DNA of 64,000 nt from JBPOFM01 sp041391925 (GCA_041391925.1 JAWKNA010000011.1:62001-126000); one strand, 5' to 3'; positions 1 to 8,041 are shown, counted from the stretch's first letter. Numbers and translations are program-made. The notes: generated by a model not told the origin, from the letters alone.

Positions 1-431
1 GCATCAAACGAGGCATTATGGAAATGGCAGATGCAATTGTCATCAACAAAGCGGATGGTGATAATTTGAAGAACGCCAAAACCGCCAAAGTGGAATTCAA
101 CAGAGCTTTGCATTTATATCCTGCAAAAGATTCGGGCTGGCAGCCTAAAGTTTTATTGGCAAGTGCTTTGAACAATGAAGGCATCTCCGAAATCTGGGGA
201 CTGATTGAAGAGTATTTTAAACTTATAAAAAACACTGATTTTTTTTCCCATAAGCGAAATGAACAGAACAAGTTTTGGTTGTTACAAACCATCGAAGATC
301 GATTGAAATCTGAATTTTACAACAATCCAACCGTCAAAAAAGAATTAAAAACTCAATTGGAACGCATAGAGAATGGTGAGACTACCCCTTTTTTAGCTGC
401 CGAATTATTATTGAATTTAAAACAGATATAA
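1..431 (+). CDS. meaB: MeaB-like methylmalonyl-CoA mutase-associated GTPase, C-terminal part
   Basis: The 5' end lies outside the window, and the reading frame is open from the first bases (reading IKRGIMEMADAIVINKADGD). The NKAD motif is the G4 guanine-specificity box of SIMIBI GTPases, and the preceding RGIMEMAD is typical of MeaB/ArgK. The rest is the helical C-terminal part used for dimerisation. In the known family this GTPase protects and reloads adenosylcobalamin-dependent methylmalonyl-CoA mutase in the cytoplasm. The next gene, an acyl-CoA dehydrogenase, follows after one base, so the two are probably co-transcribed. The mutase genes themselves are not visible here. P-loop and switch regions cannot be checked because they lie upstream. 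Confidence 0.85.
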   Translation, partial: IKRGIMEMADAIVINKADGDNLKNAKTAKVEFNRALHLYPAKDSGWQPKVLLASALNNEGISEIWGLIEEYFKLIKNTDFFSHKRNEQNKFWLLQTIEDRLKSEFYNNPTVKKELKTQLERIENGETTPFLAAELLLNLKQI

Positions 432-432
432 C

Positions 433-1794
433 ATGCAACTATTCAATAAAATAAAATCCATCATCCACTTAATGAAAGAAGTGGATTTTAAAGAACTGGG
501 AGAAATTTCAGAGAAAATAGATTTGCCTAAAATCATGAAAACCGTTGGCGAATTGGACGATAAACAATTGAACGGACTGATGAAGATGCTGACCGAAAAA
601 GCAAAGAAAGGACAACATCAGTTACCACCGATTGATGGGGATTTTTATGATCTGGATTTGAAATTGACTCAAGAGCAACGCTCCATTCAGATGAAAGTCA
701 GAAATTTTATGGAAAATGAAATTGATCCTATTGCCAATGAGTATTGGAAAAAAGCTCAATTTCCCATAGAAATTATTCCAAAACTAGCTGAACTTAATAT
801 TTGTGGGGTTGCTTACCAAGGCTATGGCTGTCCTAATTTACCTTTTATCATGGAAGGTATCATTGCCGAAGAAATGGCACGCGTGGATGTATCGGTTTCA
901 ACATTTTTTGGGGCGCATAGTGGATTGGCAATGGGCTCCATCTATCTTTGTGGAAGTGAGGAACAAAAACAAAAATGGTTGCCAAAAATGCAAAAATTGG
1001 AAGTCATCGGAGCTTTTGGACTTACTGAGCCCAATGTAGGCAGTGGTGTTGCTGGTGGTATGGAGACCACTTGCAGAATTGAAGGCGATGAATGGGTGTT
1101 GAACGGTCAGAAAAAATGGATTGGGAATGCGACCTTTGCAGATGTGACCATTATTTGGGCGCGGGAAGAAGTGTCTAATAAAGTAAAAGGATTTATAGTC
1201 AAAAAAGGAACTCCAGGATTCTCAACCGAAAAAATCGAAGATAAAATGGCATTACGCACCGTTCAAAATGCCATCATCACGATGAACGATTGTAGGGTTC
1301 CTGAAAGTGATAGATTGCAAAATGCCAATTCCTTTAAAGATACTGCCAAAGTGCTGCGAATGACGCGTGCTGGAGTTGCATGGCAAGCCGTTGGATGTGC
1401 CAGAGGTGCTTATGAAAGTGCCCTAAAATATACCAAAAAAAGAGAACAATTTGGAAAACCTATTGCTTCTTACCAATTGATTCAAAATCATTTGGTTGAA
1501 ATGTTGTCCAATTTGACTGCCATGAAAACAATGGTGTATCGCCTATCTGAACTTCAAGACCAGGGGTTATTGACGGATGAACATGCTTCTTTGGCCAAAG
1601 TATTTTGTTCTTTAAGAACTAGAGATGTGGTTAGCCAAGCAAGAGAAGTCATGGGCGGCAATGGTATTCTTTTAGAATATGATGTGGCCCGTTTTGTTGC
1701 CGATGCAGAAGCCATATATTCATACGAAGGCACCAAGGAAATTAATACTTTAATCGTTGGCCGAGCCATTACGGGTTATAGTGCGTTCGTTTAA
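433..1794 (+). CDS. Acyl-CoA dehydrogenase, glutaryl-CoA-dehydrogenase-like, with N-terminal extension
   Basis: Cytoplasmic FAD enzyme of 453 residues expected to oxidise an acyl-CoA to the enoyl-CoA and pass electrons to ETF. The acyl-CoA dehydrogenase fold begins near residue 70 (LTQEQRSIQ). The middle domain carries GAFGLTEPNVGSG. The C-terminal segment has YEGTKEI, where Glu432 sits in the position of the catalytic base of glutaryl-CoA dehydrogenases (TYEGTHDI in the human enzyme). The first roughly 65 residues are a charged helical extension not usual in this family. Starting after a one-base gap behind the MeaB gene suggests coupling to propionate or amino-acid catabolism. Substrate cannot be settled from sequence. 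Its stop codon overlaps the stop of the opposing epimerase gene. Confidence 0.88.
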   Translation: MQLFNKIKSIIHLMKEVDFKELGEISEKIDLPKIMKTVGELDDKQLNGLMKMLTEKAKKGQHQLPPIDGDFYDLDLKLTQEQRSIQMKVRNFMENEIDPIANEYWKKAQFPIEIIPKLAELNICGVAYQGYGCPNLPFIMEGIIAEEMARVDVSVSTFFGAHSGLAMGSIYLCGSEEQKQKWLPKMQKLEVIGAFGLTEPNVGSGVAGGMETTCRIEGDEWVLNGQKKWIGNATFADVTIIWAREEVSNKVKGFIVKKGTPGFSTEKIEDKMALRTVQNAIITMNDCRVPESDRLQNANSFKDTAKVLRMTRAGVAWQAVGCARGAYESALKYTKKREQFGKPIASYQLIQNHLVEMLSNLTAMKTMVYRLSELQDQGLLTDEHASLAKVFCSLRTRDVVSQAREVMGGNGILLEYDVARFVADAEAIYSYEGTKEINTLIVGRAITGYSAFV

Positions 1795-2729
1795 AAATTG
1801 GAATTATACCACTCCACTTGGGCTTTCACACCCTCCAATAAGGTAGTTTTTGGATTGTAATTGAGCAGTTTTCTTGCCTTATCAATATTGGCTTTGGTAC
1901 GCAATTGATCGCCAGCACGTTTTGCAATAATGTTCAGTTTAATTTTCTTTCCGAGAATCTGCTCCACAGCTTCAATGCCTTCTTTTGTAGTATGCTCCAC
2001 TTCAGTTCCTAAATTGATGATTTCTCCATTTACCTTATTTTCATTTCCAATGACACTTACAACACCATCAACTATATCACCAACATAGGTAAAACTTCTC
2101 AGATGAGAATCGCTTCCTTCAAACAATGGAAATGCTTCCCCTTTTAAACCTAATTCAATCAACTTAGTATACATTTTTTCAGGCCGCTCCCGTGGACCTA
2201 TAACGGAATATAGCCTTAAGGAACATGCCTTAAACCTATCCTCCCTACTCTTCTGAAGTACCAATTGTTCTGCAGCCAATTTGGTCACGCCATAATGTGA
2301 GGCTGGTTGTGGTGCAAAATCTTCTGGAAACGTTGCTTCCAATCCATAAATTGACGAGGTTCCAATGTTTATGAACAACTTCAGTTGCTTACATTCCAAA
2401 GCGTAATCAATCAAATTTTTTGTCGCAATGATATTATTACTGAAATAATCTTCAAATGTGGAAGTGGAAGAAATACCTGGTTGCGCTGCAAAATGGAATA
2501 TATAATCGACATCGAGGGGCAGTACTTTAAATAGTTCTTCAGTTCTCAAATCATGATTGATGATGGAAACACCTTTATCCGAAAGTGCTTTGGCATTCAA
2601 CTTTTTCAGTTCAACACTGTAATAGGGTGAAAAATTATCGACACCCACAACTTGATGACCTAAACTTTGCAAACGCTCCGCTGTATGTGAGCCTATAAAA
2701 CCTGCAGCACCTGTGACTAATATCTTCAT
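1791..2729 (-). CDS. NAD-dependent epimerase/dehydratase (nucleotide-sugar SDR)
   Basis: Extended short-chain dehydrogenase of 312 residues, cytoplasmic, expected to act on a nucleotide sugar such as UDP-glucuronate or UDP-glucose. The Rossmann motif GAAGFIG gives Gly7, Gly10 and Gly13. The catalytic set is visible as Ser125/Ser126 and Tyr146-x3-Lys150 (YGVTK). I chose the ATG that directly precedes the Rossmann strand (MKILVTG). A longer frame upstream adds 21 residues without family character. It diverges from the glycosyltransferase cluster that begins at 2847, so it may supply the activated sugar for it. Its TAA overlaps the stop of the convergent acyl-CoA dehydrogenase gene. Confidence 0.85.
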   Translation of the reverse strand: MKILVTGAAGFIGSHTAERLQSLGHQVVGVDNFSPYYSVELKKLNAKALSDKGVSIINHDLRTEELFKVLPLDVDYIFHFAAQPGISSTSTFEDYFSNNIIATKNLIDYALECKQLKLFINIGTSSIYGLEATFPEDFAPQPASHYGVTKLAAEQLVLQKSREDRFKACSLRLYSVIGPRERPEKMYTKLIELGLKGEAFPLFEGSDSHLRSFTYVGDIVDGVVSVIGNENKVNGEIINLGTEVEHTTKEGIEAVEQILGKKIKLNIIAKRAGDQLRTKANIDKARKLLNYNPKTTLLEGVKAQVEWYNSNF

Positions 2730-2818
2730 TGATTGACGATTTTTGTAAAGTAATATGCAAGTTAACATCTTTTTTATAGAATAAGTCAGCATTTTTAAAG
2801 CTTTAATCTAAAAATCAA

Positions 2819-2826
2819 TATTTTTG
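2819..2826 (+). promoter_or_regulatory. Bacteroidota -7 promoter element TATTTTTG upstream of the GT2 gene
   Basis: Exact match to TAnnTTTG, 20 bases upstream of the GT2 start codon. This would give a leader of about 14 bases. No exact TTTG sits at the -33 position, where TTAAAG is the nearest sequence. It is the likely promoter for the GT2-LAB_N-GT39 operon. Confidence 0.5.
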
Positions 2827-2846
2827 TGTGAACTAACCCTATTCAA

Positions 2847-3563
2847 ATGACTTATAGGTTCACTGTTGTTGTGCCAGTTTATAACGAAGAAGATAACTTG
2901 GAACGTGTAGAAAAAGAGCTTCTCAACTATACAACCATAGCTAAAGTCCCAACCAAAATATTATTTGTCAACGATGGTTCCAAAGATAAGAGCCAAGAAC
3001 TTATCGAAGCTATCTGTGAACGGAATGATGCTTTTGAATATATTTGTTTTGAAGCCAACCGAGGGTTGAGCGCAGCTATCAAAGCAGGTTTTGATTACAC
3101 AAACACTGAATTGGTTGGCTATATCGATTCCGATTTGCAAACGGCTCCCCAAGATTTTAATCTCTTGCTCGACCATATTGGCGAGTACGATTTGGTAACT
3201 GGTGTTCGTTCCAACAGAAAGGATTCATTCGTAAAAAAAATGTCGTCTAAGATTGCCAATGGCATTCGTCGAGCATTTACACATGATGGTATGGATGATA
3301 CAGGGTGTCCTTTGAAAGTAATTAAAACCAAATATGCCAAACGCATTCCAATGTTTAAGGGGTTGCATCGTTTTTTGCCGGCCATGATATTGCTTCAAGA
3401 AGGAAAAATTATCCAAATTCCTGTACAGCATTTTCCCAGAATTGCAGGTACAGCCAAATTTGGTCTTTGGAATCGATTATTGGGACCTTTGATGGACTGT
3501 TTTGCCTATCTGTGGATGAAGAAAAAATATATCAATTATAAAATCAGCAAACAAAGCGAATGA
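2847..3563 (+). CDS. Glycosyltransferase family 2, polyprenyl-phosphate-sugar synthase type (DPM1-like)
   Basis: A GT-A fold enzyme of 238 residues: VVVPVYNEEDNLER at the N-terminus, VNDGSKDKS at 41-49, and the metal-binding DSD at 94-96. Length and layout resemble dolichol-phosphate mannosyltransferase and the catalytic half of ArnC/DPM1 proteins. Unlike ArnC it lacks two C-terminal membrane helices and ends in a basic amphipathic tail. The likely reaction is transfer of a sugar from a nucleotide donor to undecaprenyl phosphate on the inner face of the cytoplasmic membrane. Its TGA overlaps the ATG of the next gene (ATGA), which indicates translational coupling. The sugar is unknown. Confidence 0.85.
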   Translation: MTYRFTVVVPVYNEEDNLERVEKELLNYTTIAKVPTKILFVNDGSKDKSQELIEAICERNDAFEYICFEANRGLSAAIKAGFDYTNTELVGYIDSDLQTAPQDFNLLLDHIGEYDLVTGVRSNRKDSFVKKMSSKIANGIRRAFTHDGMDDTGCPLKVIKTKYAKRIPMFKGLHRFLPAMILLQEGKIIQIPVQHFPRIAGTAKFGLWNRLLGPLMDCFAYLWMKKKYINYKISKQSE

Positions 3564-4198
3564 GCCATTGGTTAGTGTATAGTGTTGGTTTTATTGCCCA
3601 GCTTTTATTTTCATCAAGGCTTGTGATTCAATGGATAGCTTCGGAAAAGCAACAAAAAGTTATAACGCCAACTACATTTTGGACTTTGAGTTTAGTGGCA
3701 TCCTTGCTGTTGTTTGTATATGGTTATTTGCGACAGGATTTCGCCATTATGTTGGGACAGGCATTGACCTATTTTATCTACATCAGGAATCTACAATTAC
3801 AAGGCGAATGGAAAAAAATTCCAGCTATTCTTCAATGGGTTTTACTTCTTGTACCGTCTTTGGTAGTGGTGTATTACTTCAATAACAATAAGATTGATGT
3901 CAATTTACTGTTTAAAAATGAAGAGATTCCGTTTTGGCTTTTGGTTTTAGGGATTGTCTCCCAAGTCATTTTTACTTTCCGATTCATTTATCAATGGTTA
4001 TATTCCGAACATAAAAAAGTGTCCGCTTTGCCATTTGGGTTTTGGCTTTTAAGCCTTGTAGGCGCATTATTGATTCTCACCTATGCCATTTTCAGGAAAG
4101 ATCCTGTTTTGTTCGTAGGTCATGGATTGGGTTCTATTATTTACACCCGAAATCTCTTTTTAATACACAAAAACAATGCTCAAGGCCCTTCAAAATAA
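3560..4198 (+). CDS. Tandem lipid-A-disaccharide-synthase N-terminal (LAB_N) membrane protein
   Basis: Integral membrane protein of 212 residues made of two copies of one unit. Copy one spans residues 10-78 and copy two 131-199. Each has the pattern G-x3-Q-x2-F-x2-R-x3-QW-x2-SE, then FW-x-LSLV, an R-[QK]-D turn, and a closing IY-x-RNL. The unit matches the small membrane domain found at the N-terminus of some lipid A disaccharide synthases. I recall that domain as related to PQ-loop/MtN3 proteins, which I cannot check here. No catalytic residues are evident. Overlap with the GT2 gene in front (4 bp) and the GT39 gene behind (23 bp) ties it to carrier-lipid sugar transfer. A flippase or accessory role is inference. 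Confidence 0.8.
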   Translation: MSHWLVYSVGFIAQLLFSSRLVIQWIASEKQQKVITPTTFWTLSLVASLLLFVYGYLRQDFAIMLGQALTYFIYIRNLQLQGEWKKIPAILQWVLLLVPSLVVVYYFNNNKIDVNLLFKNEEIPFWLLVLGIVSQVIFTFRFIYQWLYSEHKKVSALPFGFWLLSLVGALLILTYAIFRKDPVLFVGHGLGSIIYTRNLFLIHKNNAQGPSK

Positions 4199-5798
4199 GC
4201 CAATTATTCCATTGACAATTATAGTGGTCCTAATGCTTGCATTTAGTATTGATTGTGTTCCTGTGAGCATTATGGAGGCACGGAATTTTATTACTGCTAG
4301 GGAAATGCTTACAGATGGTAATTGGTTGTTGACCACTATGAATGGCGAAGCACGCTACGAAAAGCCCCCTTTGCCAACATGGATGACAGCGATTTTCGGA
4401 TGGATTTTTGGGCTTAAAAGTTTATTGGCACTTCGGTTTCCAGCTATTATATTTATTGCTGTTATTGGAATCTTTATCTATTTATTGTCCAAAAAAATTT
4501 TAGAAGACAAAGCACATAGTTTCACGAATGCATTGATTGGAATTACCTCATTTTATGTGATTGGAATAACACTTGAGGCACCGTGGGATATTTTTACCCA
4601 CGGTTATATGCTCATTGCCATTTATCATCTTTTTCAGCTCTTTCAAAAACAACATCAGTTTGCAAAACATTCCATTTTGGCAGGTATTTTTATGGGTTGT
4701 TCCATATTGTGCAAGGGACCAATTTCTATTTATGCATTATTGCTCCCTTTTGTTTTAGCGTACGGTTTTACATTTCGATACAAACAATTTAAACCAAAAT
4801 TGATTCCTGTTTTGTTCTGCATTATTTTGGCATTGATTATTGGCGGATGGTGGTACGTGTATGTTAGAATGAGCGACCCTCTCACCTTTGAAGCCATTGC
4901 CACTCGTGAAACCAATAATTGGCACAGCTACAATACAAAACCGTTTTATTACTATTGGAGTTTTTTCACGCAAAGTGGTATTTGGACTATTCCAGCATTT
5001 ATCAGTTTGATATATCCTTATTTAAAAAGTAAGGTGTCTAATTTAAAGGTCTATCAATTCAGTCTGCTTTGGACAATTTTTGCCGTCATCTTGCTGTCAC
5101 TGATTCCTGAGAAAAAGTCGAGGTATTTGATGCCTGTCTTGATTCCATTGGCAATAAATATTGGGTTTTATGTGAATTATTTAATTAGATGTTTCAAAAT
5201 CATGAAAGATAAGAGGGAAAAAATTCCTGTATATTTTAATTTTGGTTTGATTGCCCTAATTGCCATTTTATTCCCCGTTGCGTTATACTTTTTTGTTGGA
5301 GAAAAATTAATGGGAAGATGGGTTTTTTTTACCATTACAACCATCATTACTGTAAGTATTGGGATTTTGATTTTGATTAACTTAAAAAAGAAAAACATCC
5401 AAAAGGTATTTATGCTTACAGTCGCTTTTTTTGTGGCCATCTTCATCTTTGCTTTGCCACTTTTAAAACCGGTCATCGGCACTTCAAATAATCCTATTAC
5501 AAATCTAGAATATAAAAACCTAAAAATTTATGGCCTCAATAGCATTTCACCCGAAATGATTTGGCAGTATGGCGACAAAATTCCACCCTTGAAATCAGAA
5601 GATGGTTCTCTCAATTTACCATCAGAAGAAAAATTTGGAATACTTTCTCTCAATATGAGCACAAAAGATTTCAAGCTTTTGCAAGCTAAATATGAGATTC
5701 AAAAAGTGAATACATTCGATTTGAATACTGTATCTCCAAGATCCAAACGGTATAATGACAGACTGGTTAATGAGTTTTATATACTCACTCGGCTTTGA
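4176..5798 (+). CDS. ArnT-like glycosyltransferase family 39 (membrane lipid-sugar transferase)
   Basis: Polytopic protein of 540 residues with about eleven hydrophobic segments and a C-terminal soluble tail. The first outer loop has the acidic-Arg motif EAR (34-36) and RYEKPPLPTWM (60-70), a typical signature of ArnT/PMT-type transferases. The family uses undecaprenyl- or dolichyl-phosphate sugars and glycosylates lipid A, glycans or proteins on the outer face of the inner membrane. The RYLMPVLIP segment is another family hallmark. Its start lies within the end of the LAB_N gene. The GT2 enzyme two genes upstream is the obvious donor maker. The acceptor is unknown. Its 3' end overlaps the convergent PAP2 gene by 14 bp. 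Confidence 0.85.
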   Translation: MLKALQNKPIIPLTIIVVLMLAFSIDCVPVSIMEARNFITAREMLTDGNWLLTTMNGEARYEKPPLPTWMTAIFGWIFGLKSLLALRFPAIIFIAVIGIFIYLLSKKILEDKAHSFTNALIGITSFYVIGITLEAPWDIFTHGYMLIAIYHLFQLFQKQHQFAKHSILAGIFMGCSILCKGPISIYALLLPFVLAYGFTFRYKQFKPKLIPVLFCIILALIIGGWWYVYVRMSDPLTFEAIATRETNNWHSYNTKPFYYYWSFFTQSGIWTIPAFISLIYPYLKSKVSNLKVYQFSLLWTIFAVILLSLIPEKKSRYLMPVLIPLAINIGFYVNYLIRCFKIMKDKREKIPVYFNFGLIALIAILFPVALYFFVGEKLMGRWVFFTITTIITVSIGILILINLKKKNIQKVFMLTVAFFVAIFIFALPLLKPVIGTSNNPITNLEYKNLKIYGLNSISPEMIWQYGDKIPPLKSEDGSLNLPSEEKFGILSLNMSTKDFKLLQAKYEIQKVNTFDLNTVSPRSKRYNDRLVNEFYILTRL

Positions 5799-6360
5799 TA
5801 AATTTTCCGATAAAATAGAGGTTTAATTTATAAAAAACAAATCCATTCAACGCTCCAAAGACCATTCCGCATAGAATATCCAATGGATAGTGAACCCCTA
5901 TATACACACGACTGTATGCCATTAAAAAAGCCCAAACAATTAAGATATACAGCAAATATTTAAATCGGTTTTTTAAGGTCAATCCTATAAAAATTGCAGC
6001 CGCCATGGTATTTGATGCATGACCGGAAAAGAAACCGTATTTGCCACCACAGCCCGAACGAACCAATCGCATCCCATCAATCAGCTCAGCAAGATGGCAT
6101 GGCCGCAACCTATGAAACCCGTGTTTGAAAAGATTGGTCACTTGGTCAGTAACCAATATCATCAACGCGATGACAACAATGGTAATCAACATTGGTTTCT
6201 TTCCTATCTGTCTAAAAATCAAATATAGCAGCAAAGCATAAAATGGTATCCAATTCCATTTTGATGTATATGCCAACCAAAAAGGGTCCCAAGTTGTGGT
6301 TCCCAAACTGTTCAAATAGATAAAAAGGTCTGTATCGTACTGAAGGATTTGATCAATCAT
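5785..6360 (-). CDS. PAP2-family membrane phosphatase
   Basis: A 191-residue membrane protein with the full type 2 phosphatidic acid phosphatase active site: Lys79-x6-Arg86-Pro87, Ser112-Gly113-His114, and Ser150-Arg151-x5-His157-x3-Asp161. Members remove phosphate from lipid phosphates or pyrophosphates such as undecaprenyl pyrophosphate, phosphatidate or lipid A. The active site should face the periplasm. Its start overlaps the stop of the upstream 75-residue gene by one base (TAATG), so the two are translationally coupled. Its 3' end overlaps the GT39 gene on the other strand. The neighbours favour carrier-lipid recycling or lipid A dephosphorylation, but this cannot be decided here. Confidence 0.88.
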   Translation of the reverse strand: MIDQILQYDTDLFIYLNSLGTTTWDPFWLAYTSKWNWIPFYALLLYLIFRQIGKKPMLITIVVIALMILVTDQVTNLFKHGFHRLRPCHLAELIDGMRLVRSGCGGKYGFFSGHASNTMAAAIFIGLTLKNRFKYLLYILIVWAFLMAYSRVYIGVHYPLDILCGMVFGALNGFVFYKLNLYFIGKFIKAE

Positions 6361-6587
6361 TACTCATTGTATCTAGAGATTTCCCTGTCGTAAAAATCAG
6401 TAGCTTGTTGAATTAAATTTTCGGTTTCAGATTCGATTTCCTTTTGGTCATGTTCGTCAAATTCTTCCAACCATTCCACATCATCTGTTTCCAAATTCAG
6501 AATGAATCTTGGAAAATCAGTATGTATGATGTAAATCGCTTCGGGAAAATCAGTATTGTCGCCAAGTATGAATTTTGGTAATTCCAT
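6360..6587 (-). CDS. Small acidic conserved-type protein of unknown function
   Basis: A 75-residue protein that begins MELPKFILGD. It is rich in Asp and Glu, has no signal peptide or membrane segment, and has a likely alpha/beta N-terminal half followed by an acidic helical C-terminal half (residues 45-70). I recognise the general type as a small soluble flavobacterial protein but know no function. Its TAA overlaps the ATG of the PAP2 phosphatase by one base, so it is probably translated together with it. Immediately upstream lies the 7-bp tandem repeat tract, so its expression could depend on repeat length. Confidence 0.7.
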   Translation of the reverse strand: MELPKFILGDNTDFPEAIYIIHTDFPRFILNLETDDVEWLEEFDEHDQKEIESETENLIQQATDFYDREISRYNE

Positions 6588-6594
6588 GGATGCA

Positions 6595-6677
6595 TTATTC
6601 GTTATTCGTTATTCGTTATTCGTTATTCGTTATTCGTTATTCGTTATTCGTTATTCGTTATTCGTTATTCGTTATTC
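6595..6677. repeat. Perfect heptanucleotide tandem repeat (TTATTCG), about 11.9 copies
   Basis: The unit TTATTCG is repeated without error for 83 bases. The tract fills the space between the MATE gene and the 75-residue gene, both on the minus strand, and supplies the last two sense codons and the stop of the MATE gene. Each minus-strand copy reads GAATAAC. Seven is not a multiple of three, and the tract begins 8 bases upstream of the next start codon. Slipped-strand changes would therefore alter leader length or spacing, not the body of a protein. Confidence 0.97.
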
Positions 6678-8041
6678 AAAATTAATTTCTTTGTCAGATA
6701 ATTAAATCTAATATACAACAATATTGCTGCGCTTGTCAATCCTGCTAATAATCCCAACCAAATACCAAGACTTCCCAAAGTCTCTTCTTTTCCACAAAAA
6801 TAACTAATAGGAAACCCTATTGCCCAGTAAGAAATGAACGTAATAATAGTTGGAATCTTAACATCCTGCAAACCACGTAAGGCACCCAAAGCAACAACCT
6901 GCATACTATCACTGATTTGAAACACCGCAGCAGCTATTAGGAGTGTAGCAGCTATACTTACAACTTCGGCATTATCTATCGCATTGATAGGATCATCCAA
7001 ATTGACATAAATTTTTGGGAACACATTGTGCAATACCAAAAACATCAAAGCAAAGATGGTGGCAAAAATAATACCCAACAAAAAAATGGAATGGGCAATT
7101 CTTCGCAACTCCCTAAAATTCTGAACTCCTTTTTGATTACCTACTCGAATCATCGCTGCAACGCTTAAACCTGTGGCGACCATAAAGGTCATGGAAGAAA
7201 GATTCAGAGCAATCTGATTGGCCGCTTGCGGGTTTTTTCCCAAAATCCCACTCAACCAAATGGCCGCCGTGAAAATTAGGACTTCAAAAAACATTTGCAT
7301 AGAACTTGGAACTCCCAAATTGAATACTTTTTTCAACATGGATTTACTCAAATCGAAAATTTTGATATGAGTTACATAGGCTTTCGATTTTTCTCTTAAT
7401 TTCAACAACCACCAAAGAAAAACCAACATAGCAAAACGAGAAATCAAAGTTCCTAATGCTGCCCCAACAATTCCCATTTCGGGGAATCCGAGTTTTCCAA
7501 AAATCAATACATAATTAAAAAAAACATTCAATAGATTGGCAATGATTGTGGCATACATTGGATATTTCACCAATGACAACCCATCACTGAATTGTTTAAA
7601 CGCTTGAAACACAATGAGAGGAATCAATGAAAGTCCCACCAAATCCAAGTATGGAATCGCCAATATGACCACTTCTTCAGGTTGGTCCATAACGTACATC
7701 AGGGGTTTAGCCAATAACAATGTCAAGAAAAGCAAAATACTCAAAACAGTACACAAAAACAGTCCATGTTTGAAAGACGATTTGCCCTTTACAAAGTTTT
7801 TTTCAGAATCTGCTTCGGCAATCAAGGGAGTGATAGCTGTTGAAAAACCAATACCAATAGACATCGCCACAAAAATAAAACTGTTTCCCAATGACACAGC
7901 AGCCAATTCCGCCGACCCCAATTGACCCACCATGATGTTATCAATCAGGCCGACAAACGTATGGCCCAACATACCCAACATAACTGGAGTAGCAAGTTGA
8001 AGATTGCGCTTGAATTCTTTGGTATAATGGCTTAAAATCAC
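6665..8041 (-). CDS. MATE-family multidrug/toxin efflux transporter
   Basis: A 458-residue inner-membrane antiporter with twelve predicted hydrophobic helices in two related halves. The N-terminus (residues 18-45) has PVMLGMLGHTFVGLIDNIMVG, a usual MATE helix 1 and turn. The family exports cationic drugs and metabolites in exchange for Na+ or H+. The start codon is GTG. No in-frame ATG lies close enough upstream to keep a normal N-terminus. The C-terminal Asn-Glu-stop is encoded by the beginning of the heptamer repeat tract, so the end of this protein is a possible site of length variation. Substrate is unknown. Confidence 0.9.
   Translation of the reverse strand: MILSHYTKEFKRNLQLATPVMLGMLGHTFVGLIDNIMVGQLGSAELAAVSLGNSFIFVAMSIGIGFSTAITPLIAEADSEKNFVKGKSSFKHGLFLCTVLSILLFLTLLLAKPLMYVMDQPEEVVILAIPYLDLVGLSLIPLIVFQAFKQFSDGLSLVKYPMYATIIANLLNVFFNYVLIFGKLGFPEMGIVGAALGTLISRFAMLVFLWWLLKLREKSKAYVTHIKIFDLSKSMLKKVFNLGVPSSMQMFFEVLIFTAAIWLSGILGKNPQAANQIALNLSSMTFMVATGLSVAAMIRVGNQKGVQNFRELRRIAHSIFLLGIIFATIFALMFLVLHNVFPKIYVNLDDPINAIDNAEVVSIAATLLIAAAVFQISDSMQVVALGALRGLQDVKIPTIITFISYWAIGFPISYFCGKEETLGSLGIWLGLLAGLTSAAILLYIRFNYLTKKLILNNE

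Noticed and set aside
2730..2792. Longer N-terminus for the epimerase
   Set aside because: The 21 added residues are not like SDR proteins, and the Rossmann strand starts right at the internal ATG.
6595..6677. Short CRISPR-like array
   Set aside because: The 7-base units are contiguous and have no spacers, so this is a simple tandem repeat.
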